Assembly: GCA_021736575.1 (NCBI GenBank) | Contig: JAIPFP010000030.1 | Coordinates: 1-38,505 of the forward strand | Direction: 5' to 3' | DNA length: 38,505 nt | Source of the DNA: Pirellula sp. | GTDB lineage: Bacteria > Planctomycetota > Planctomycetia > Pirellulales > Pirellulaceae | In this document: piece by piece, positions 33,827-38,505 of the stretch | Layout: the number at the start of each line of letters is the position of its first letter | How positions within the stretch are numbered: the stretch's first letter is position 1 | Program-made: the position numbers and the translations under genes | Notes under the pieces: model-generated | Database searches by the model: none | Seen by the model: the letters and a program-made list of their open reading frames with translations, nothing else | What the model was told of the DNA's origin: nothing

Positions 33827-33895
33827 CCTCACCATGAGGCAGAACAGCGAAAGCTGTTCGGTGAGGATTCGCAAGTCAATTGGGAATCCTCACCG
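33827..33895 (+). other. Compact double-hairpin structure with a competing arm, possible structured RNA
   Basis: Two adjoining perfect hairpins: GAACAGC-GAAA-GCTGTTC (33842-33859, with a GNRA tetraloop) and CGGTGAGGATTC / GAATCCTCACCG (33859-33870 and 33884-33895, 12-bp stem). An upstream copy of CCTCACC (33827-33833) can pair with GGTGAGG (33860-33866), which would disrupt the second hairpin and enclose the first. It lies 112 bases before the oxidoreductase start. There is no T-run after it. It does not match a riboswitch class I know. Confidence 0.5.
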
Positions 33896-34007
33896 GGCGA
33901 CTCGCTCTGCTCCATTGCAGGTAGGCTCGTTCGAACCGAAAGTGATTGCCATTCGTCTCACGCATCCCGCACTGGTTACCCCTAAATAGCAATAGCACCT
34001 CTCAATC

Positions 34008-35450
34008 ATGAAACAAATCTCTCGCCGCCATTTCGTAAAAACGACAGCCGTTCTCGGTGTAGCAGCCACAACACGACACGCTGCTGCATATTCATTAGCC
34101 AACGACGACGTGCGACTCGGCTTCGTCGGTTGTGGCGGCCGCGCAGGTGAACATTTGCAGGTTTTCGAAAAAATGAATGGCGTCAAGATTGCCGGCCTAT
34201 GCGATCCGGATCAAGGTAAGGTGGCCGCCGCGAAAGAGCGATTCAGTCCTGATGCTAAGACTTGGACCGACCTGCGGTCGATGATCGATGACAAGAACAT
34301 CGATGCCGTAGTGATCGCGTCTTGTAATCATTGGCATTGTTTGGCCGCGATTTGGGCCATGCAGGCGGGTAAAGATGTCTACGTTGAAAAGCCGTTGTCC
34401 CATAGCCAATGGGAAGGCAAACAGACAGTCGCAGCAGCTCGCAAGTACAACCGCGTCTGCCAAGTGGGTACCCAACAACGCTCGGATCCGATGCAAGCCG
34501 AGATCAAGAAATTTCTGCACGAAGAAAAAGGGATCGGCAAAATACTCTCCGCTCGCGTGAATCGATATGGCGTGCGTGATTCGATCGGACTGCGAACGTC
34601 TCCGCTCAACATCGATCCCAAAATTGACTACAACCTATGGCTTGGACCAGCTCAACAAAAACCGATCTATCGAGAAAAATTGCATTATGATTGGCACTGG
34701 GACTGGAATACGGGCTCTGGCGAAATGGGCAACTGGGGAGTTCACGTTTTAGACGACCTTCGAAACAATGTGTTCTTGGACCAAGTTTCGTTGCCGCATC
34801 GAATTTTAGGTGGTGGTGGCCGGGTCGTTTGGAAGGATGCAGGCGAAACACCCAACGTCCATTTTGTCTATTTTGACACAGGGTCCATTCCGGTGGTTAT
34901 CGGCCTCACCAATTTGCCTGCCAGTCCAACCGACAACAAATCCCCCAAGTGTCCCGGTCCAGGGAGTGGTTATGTCGCTTATTGCGAGGGAGGTCGATTC
35001 GAAGGTCAACGCGGTTCGGGTACAGCCTTTGATCTCGATGGCAAGGTTATCAAAAAGTTTAAAGGCAATTCTGGAGGCCGCTTGCACCAAGAAAACTTCG
35101 TTCAAGCGGTTCGCAAACGCGATCCGTCTATGTTGAACACCGATGTCGAAGTTGGGCATCATTCGACGGGATGGTGCAATTTGGCCAACGTCGCTTTCCG
35201 CACGGGGACAAAATATTCACAAGAAAAAGCGGAGAGCATCAAGTCAAAGGAGTGGACTGAACTCTTAGGCGAGATGAAGCAACTGATGACGGCGCATGGT
35301 TTGACGATGGAATCTGCAAGTATGCTGTTGGGTCCAATGTTAACCATTGACCCCAAAACGGAATTGTTCACTGGGGAGCATGCCGAGCAAGCCAATCCGT
35401 TCCTGAAGCGACAGTATCGTGCACCATTCGTCGTACCAGAGAGCGTCTAG
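34008..35450 (+). CDS. Tat-exported Gfo/Idh/MocA-family oxidoreductase
   Basis: A 480-residue NAD(P)-dependent sugar-type dehydrogenase family protein with a Tat signal, ISRRHFVKTTAVLGVAATTRHAAAYS, so it acts outside the cytoplasm, as is common for planctomycete members. The Rossmann half has LGFVGCGGRAGEHLQ (dinucleotide loop), AGLCDPDQGKV and the family motif VYVEKPLSH with catalytic Lys. The C-terminal substrate domain has LHYDWHWDWNTGSGEMGNWGVHVLDDLRNN, typical of planctomycete paralogues. Exported members may use a tightly bound nucleotide, as glucose-fructose oxidoreductase does. It is convergent with uppP, 28 bases apart. The substrate is unknown. Confidence 0.93.
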   Translation: MKQISRRHFVKTTAVLGVAATTRHAAAYSLANDDVRLGFVGCGGRAGEHLQVFEKMNGVKIAGLCDPDQGKVAAAKERFSPDAKTWTDLRSMIDDKNIDAVVIASCNHWHCLAAIWAMQAGKDVYVEKPLSHSQWEGKQTVAAARKYNRVCQVGTQQRSDPMQAEIKKFLHEEKGIGKILSARVNRYGVRDSIGLRTSPLNIDPKIDYNLWLGPAQQKPIYREKLHYDWHWDWNTGSGEMGNWGVHVLDDLRNNVFLDQVSLPHRILGGGGRVVWKDAGETPNVHFVYFDTGSIPVVIGLTNLPASPTDNKSPKCPGPGSGYVAYCEGGRFEGQRGSGTAFDLDGKVIKKFKGNSGGRLHQENFVQAVRKRDPSMLNTDVEVGHHSTGWCNLANVAFRTGTKYSQEKAESIKSKEWTELLGEMKQLMTAHGLTMESASMLLGPMLTIDPKTELFTGEHAEQANPFLKRQYRAPFVVPESV

Positions 35451-35478
35451 GCGTGATGTCGGAGGGCCATTCAACGAT

Positions 35479-36339
35479 CTACGCAGGGTTCCAGAGCACC
35501 CAGCCAATCAGCGCTGCCCCAGCTATGACACGGTAGAGTGCAAATGGAGCGAAGCCGCGCGTTCGTACCCATTGCATGAACCATGCGATTACAAAGAATG
35601 CGACAATAAAACTCGTCGCAAAGCCAGCCGAAAGTGCGATCCAACGATCCACTTCTGGAAGTGGTTGTTTGATCAAGTACTTAAGCAACTTGAAACCGCT
35701 CGCTGCAAACATAATCGGGATCGAAAGAAAGAAACTAAACTCCAAGGCTGCGCTGCGAGAAAGCCCCATCAGTTGTCCGCCTGCAATGGTGGACATTGAA
35801 CGACTCGTTCCTGGGAATACGGCTGCCACGATTTGTGCCAAACCAATGACAATCGCTTGTTTCAAACTAATCTCTTCGAGTTGTTTGGTTGTCACTCGGT
35901 TGCTGGCGTAACGGTCGATGACAAACATCGCAATACCGCCAACGACCAATGCAATCCCAATGAACAGTAACGATTCCATGTTGTCATCAATCAACTTATC
36001 GATCAAGAAACATGGAATTGCGGTTACGACAAAGCTTATCATCACCAGCGGCAATGGGTGTGATAGCCATATTGACTTGCCGCCGGCTTGACGATCTTTC
36101 GCCGAGAGTGCTTGTCTAAACGAAGCCACAAAACCCATCAATCGCTTCCAGAAGTAAGCGACAACTGCCAATATTGCCCCCAGTTGAATGAATACAGCAA
36201 ACATCTTCCAAAAACTGTCGGTGCGGTCTATGGAAAGAAGCTCCTGAGTGATCAGGATGTGAGCAGTCGAGCTGACAGGCAGGAATTCGGTGAGTCCTTC
36301 GACGATACCTTGGATGATCGCAGCAATCAAATCAGTCAT
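35479..36339 (-). CDS. uppP: Undecaprenyl-diphosphatase (UppP/BacA)
   Basis: A 286-residue integral membrane enzyme that removes a phosphate from undecaprenyl diphosphate to recycle the lipid carrier for peptidoglycan and polysaccharide synthesis. Signature motifs are intact: EGLTEFLPVSSTAH (residues 14-27, with the catalytic Glu and Ser) and FPGTSRSMSTIAGGQ (around residues 175-189). About eight hydrophobic helices are visible. The length is normal for the family (about 270-290). It confers bacitracin tolerance when abundant. It stands alone, facing the oxidoreductase gene tail to tail. Confidence 0.97.
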   Translation of the reverse strand: MTDLIAAIIQGIVEGLTEFLPVSSTAHILITQELLSIDRTDSFWKMFAVFIQLGAILAVVAYFWKRLMGFVASFRQALSAKDRQAGGKSIWLSHPLPLVMISFVVTAIPCFLIDKLIDDNMESLLFIGIALVVGGIAMFVIDRYASNRVTTKQLEEISLKQAIVIGLAQIVAAVFPGTSRSMSTIAGGQLMGLSRSAALEFSFFLSIPIMFAASGFKLLKYLIKQPLPEVDRWIALSAGFATSFIVAFFVIAWFMQWVRTRGFAPFALYRVIAGAALIGWVLWNPA

Positions 36340-36495
36340 GGGCTTTCAATCGTTGTGCGACGCACTGCGTCGTTTTGGCAAACTCCAATGACGGCGCTGA
36401 GCGTCGTTCCATTCCGGAGTCATGAAGTTTGCAGTTTAATAGCTTGCGGTGTCGTGGCTAGTGCTCTTCCGTTTGCGATCACTAGAAACAATCCC

Positions 36496-36554
36496 GTAGT
36501 ACAGGCTGCTAGCCTGTGTTTTGCATGTCGAACCAGGCTGGCAGCCTGTACTAC
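36496..36554. repeat. Long inverted repeat, REP-type element
   Basis: GTAGTACAGGCTGCTAGCCTG (21 bases, 36496-36516) is the inverted partner of the segment ending in GCAGCCTGTACTAC (36534-36554), with one mismatch, around a short spacer. Each arm also holds its own CAGGCT/AGCCTG palindrome. It lies in the 432-base gap between uppP and the porin gene; the rest of that gap shows no gene. Confidence 0.75.
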
Positions 36555-36771
36555 GTCGTCGTTTTTGCGCTGCCGATCGCCTTATTGCTGATTTTCCGGC
36601 CTTTTCTGGTCCTATGGATTGGAAAAAACTTCCTAACCTGCGATTTTATCTCATCGCCAAGATCCGTTTCCAAAGAAAAGTCAATCGCTAGCATAATCGT
36701 TGCGTCCAGTTTTTTCTCCACTCGAGACGATAGAGAACTGGTACCCGAATTCAAATGGCAAGGAACGTATC

Positions 36772-38274
36772 ATGTTTCGCAGTCAAATCTTCATCGTGAT
36801 CGCTATCTCGGCGCTTGGTTTTTGTAGGCAGGCCAATGGTCAAGCTTACTATCCATCCTCGAGCGAGTCAGGTAACGGCGGCCAAGTCGAACAAACGGAT
36901 TCGCGATTCATTTTCTCCTCCAATCCGGAGAATGCATCGGCAACGCCGACACTGGATGAACTCGCGAAACGCTTGGAATCGCTTGAGACAACATCGACGA
37001 AGGTCTCCAAAGAGCTAAAAGATCTGGACGAAGCGAAGACGAAGGCCGACGCGGACAAAAAGAAACTTCCAAATGTTACCATCAATGGTGTGTTTCAGGC
37101 GGATGCGGTCGCGTTTAATCAATCCGACGCCAGCCGGGAAGCGTATGGCCGAATTGAAAGTGGGGCGGATTTCAGGCGTGCACGGTTGAGTGCCAAGGGT
37201 GCCGTTTCCGACCGCATGGACTACTTCATGCAGTTTGATTTCGGCTTTCTCGGTCGCCCAACATTTACCGACGTCTGGACGGATTTCAAGAATGTAGGCC
37301 CTCTCGGAACGGTCCGAGTAGGCCAATGGAAACAACCATTTAGTCTCGAAGTCGTGAGCAGTTTCCGGTACACGACGTTCATGGAGCGATCCTCCATGTT
37401 TCAAGCGTTCACTCCGTTCAGGCATTTGGGAGTAGGATTTTATAACAACTCGGAAGATCTCAACTGGACTTGGGCTGCATCCTACTTTCGAACGGGCCAA
37501 GATCAGTTTGGCGGATCACTCAGCACGGATGGGGGCAATGGCGGGGCAGGGCGCATCACGCATTTGCTTTGGCATTGTGGTCCCAAAGGTGAAGATTACT
37601 TGCATGTCGGCATGGGATATTTTTTAAATGCACCTCCGAATGAGCGAGTAAGATTTCGAAGCATTCCCGAAATCTTTGTGGGAGAGTTTGTTGTTCCAGC
37701 GGGATCACCGATCGGAACAACTGGGGTTGCGGCACCTGATGTCGCGAACGGAACACCTGCTTTTGTAGATACAGGAATCATCAACCGAGCGAGTTTGGTC
37801 CAGACGGTTGGCTTGGAATCACTTTGGGTCCGCGGTCCAATCTCCCTGCAATCCGAAGCGATGGGTTGCTTTGTCGATACCTCCACGCGTGGCAATGCAT
37901 TTCTCAACGGTGCTTATTCGCAAGTAGGTTGGTTCTTGACTGGTGAGCATAGACCGTATGACCGCAAAGCGGGTGCGATTGATCGCGTGATTCCATTCCA
38001 CAGTGTTTCGAAAAGCGGTGGCGGCTGGGGAGCATGGGAACTCGCAGCCCGATGGTCGTACCTGGACGTCACCGATCGACAGATTCAGGGGGGTATGATG
38101 CAGAACATGACTACCGGATTGAATTGGTATGTGAATCCAAACTGCAAGTGCGTTTTTAACTACATCCACTCGTGGGCAGATTCGCGTCCACTACGCAACG
38201 GAGTGATTCTCTCGGAGGATTTCATCCATTCGCAAACCGATGCGTTTGGCATGCGATGCCAGTTGGATTTTTAA
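36772..38274 (+). CDS. Outer-membrane porin of the OprP/OprO (phosphate-selective porin) family
   Basis: A 500-residue beta-barrel protein. The signal peptide (FIVIAISALGFCRQANGQA) is followed by a Ser/Gly segment and a coiled coil (LDELAKRLESLETTSTKVSKELKDLDEA, about residues 60-95), a periplasmic trimerisation-type element. The barrel starts at VTINGVFQADAV and has the family features SGADFRRARLSAKGAVSDRMDYFMQFDF and GTVRVGQWKQPFSLE. The C-terminus ends in aromatic AFGMRCQLDF, with a terminal Phe for outer-membrane insertion. I start at ATG 36772 because AAGGA lies eight bases upstream and the signal begins there. The family includes phosphate and polyphosphate porins, but the substrate here is not shown. 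Confidence 0.88.
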   Translation: MFRSQIFIVIAISALGFCRQANGQAYYPSSSESGNGGQVEQTDSRFIFSSNPENASATPTLDELAKRLESLETTSTKVSKELKDLDEAKTKADADKKKLPNVTINGVFQADAVAFNQSDASREAYGRIESGADFRRARLSAKGAVSDRMDYFMQFDFGFLGRPTFTDVWTDFKNVGPLGTVRVGQWKQPFSLEVVSSFRYTTFMERSSMFQAFTPFRHLGVGFYNNSEDLNWTWAASYFRTGQDQFGGSLSTDGGNGGAGRITHLLWHCGPKGEDYLHVGMGYFLNAPPNERVRFRSIPEIFVGEFVVPAGSPIGTTGVAAPDVANGTPAFVDTGIINRASLVQTVGLESLWVRGPISLQSEAMGCFVDTSTRGNAFLNGAYSQVGWFLTGEHRPYDRKAGAIDRVIPFHSVSKSGGGWGAWELAARWSYLDVTDRQIQGGMMQNMTTGLNWYVNPNCKCVFNYIHSWADSRPLRNGVILSEDFIHSQTDAFGMRCQLDF

Positions 38275-38282
38275 GGTCCAAC

Positions 38283-38505
38283 TCATTCTTTGGTTGACGG
38301 AGAAGCGATGCAAAACAAGTGTTTTTCGCCTCGTAGGAAGATTCGGTTCGCCGAAGGCACAGGCGATCCAATCACGGGTTCGGCCATGTCGTTTTCGGAC
38401 AAAAGTTCGAACTTGTTGTTTGCAATGCTGGCTACGAAAACAACTCCATCTTCACGGGGTGCATATAAGGTGTCACCCGCAATCAACGGAGATGAGTAAA
38501 ACAAG
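38283..38505 (-). CDS. C-terminal end of a PQQ-like beta-propeller protein, cut by the window edge
   Basis: About 74 C-terminal residues are visible; the frame stays open to the last base. FYSSPLIAGDTLYAPREDGVVFV followed by NDMAEPVIGSPVPSANRIFLRGEKHLFCI is the blade pattern of PQQ-like propellers in their last repeats, as at the end of the 14532-15782 protein. It is convergent with the porin, eight bases apart. The start and signal peptide lie outside the window. Confidence 0.75.
   Translation of the reverse strand, partial: LFYSSPLIAGDTLYAPREDGVVFVASIANNKFELLSENDMAEPVIGSPVPSANRIFLRGEKHLFCIASPSTKE

Overview
The window looks like chromosomal DNA of a planctomycete, most likely from the Pirellulales. 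The strongest evidence is the set of lineage-typical families: a DUF1559 pseudopilin-like protein (23062-24030), a PSCyt1/DUF1549/DUF1553 protein (24587-27031), a DUF1501 protein (27041-28450), an ECF sigma factor paired with a FecR-like protein, a Tat-exported Gfo/Idh/MocA oxidoreductase, PQQ-type beta-propellers, a glycine-rich EF-hand protein and an OprP/OprO-type porin. Gene density, moderate GC content and frequent strand switches fit this. No rRNA, tRNA, prophage or CRISPR array was found.

Layout. 1-1061: the C-terminal part of a REP-associated (Y1/HUH) transposase-like gene, then seven 34-bp palindromic repeats. 1062-9963: a GT4 glycosyltransferase (-), a HEAT-like protein (+), an EEP-fold lipoprotein (+), a LON-domain protein and an EamA transporter (both -), a transglutaminase-like protein (+), a TPR protein and a GGCT-like protein (both -), and a DciA/DUF721 protein (+). 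9987-12644: mutS (-). 12853-16436: the EF-hand protein (+), a mosaic of palindromic repeats, a PQQ propeller and a Uma2 nuclease-fold protein (both -). 16653-19290: a good sigma-54-type promoter, a c'-like cytochrome and a P1B-4-type metal ATPase (all +). 19334-20566: an AlaC-like aminotransferase (-).

20798-28450 is a divergent planctomycete module. A sigma factor and a FecR-like membrane sensor with a C-terminal DNRLRE-like domain point left. A pseudopilin-like protein, a small lipoprotein, a cytochrome/DUF1549/DUF1553 protein and a DUF1501 protein point right. The lipoprotein and cytochrome genes overlap by four bases, and the DUF1501 gene follows after nine. The likely picture is a surface-sensing regulator beside an exported, haem-containing degradation or modification unit; substrate and regulatory link are inference.

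28518-38505: a planctomycete protein of unknown function (+), then an isolated 1110-residue membrane protein (-, 30015-33347) that is visibly AT-richer than its neighbours in the lines I counted. After it comes a 660-base gene-poor stretch holding a truncated small zinc-finger-like ORF, an 11-bp tandem repeat and a compact double-hairpin structure. The window ends with a Gfo/Idh/MocA oxidoreductase (+), uppP (-), a hairpin repeat, a porin (+) and the C-terminal end of another PQQ propeller (-).

The least explained items are the 1110-residue membrane protein, the double hairpin at 33827-33895, the truncated CxxC ORF at 33546-33707, and the transposase/palindrome pairing at the left edge. All family calls come from motif recognition by eye; no database search was run.
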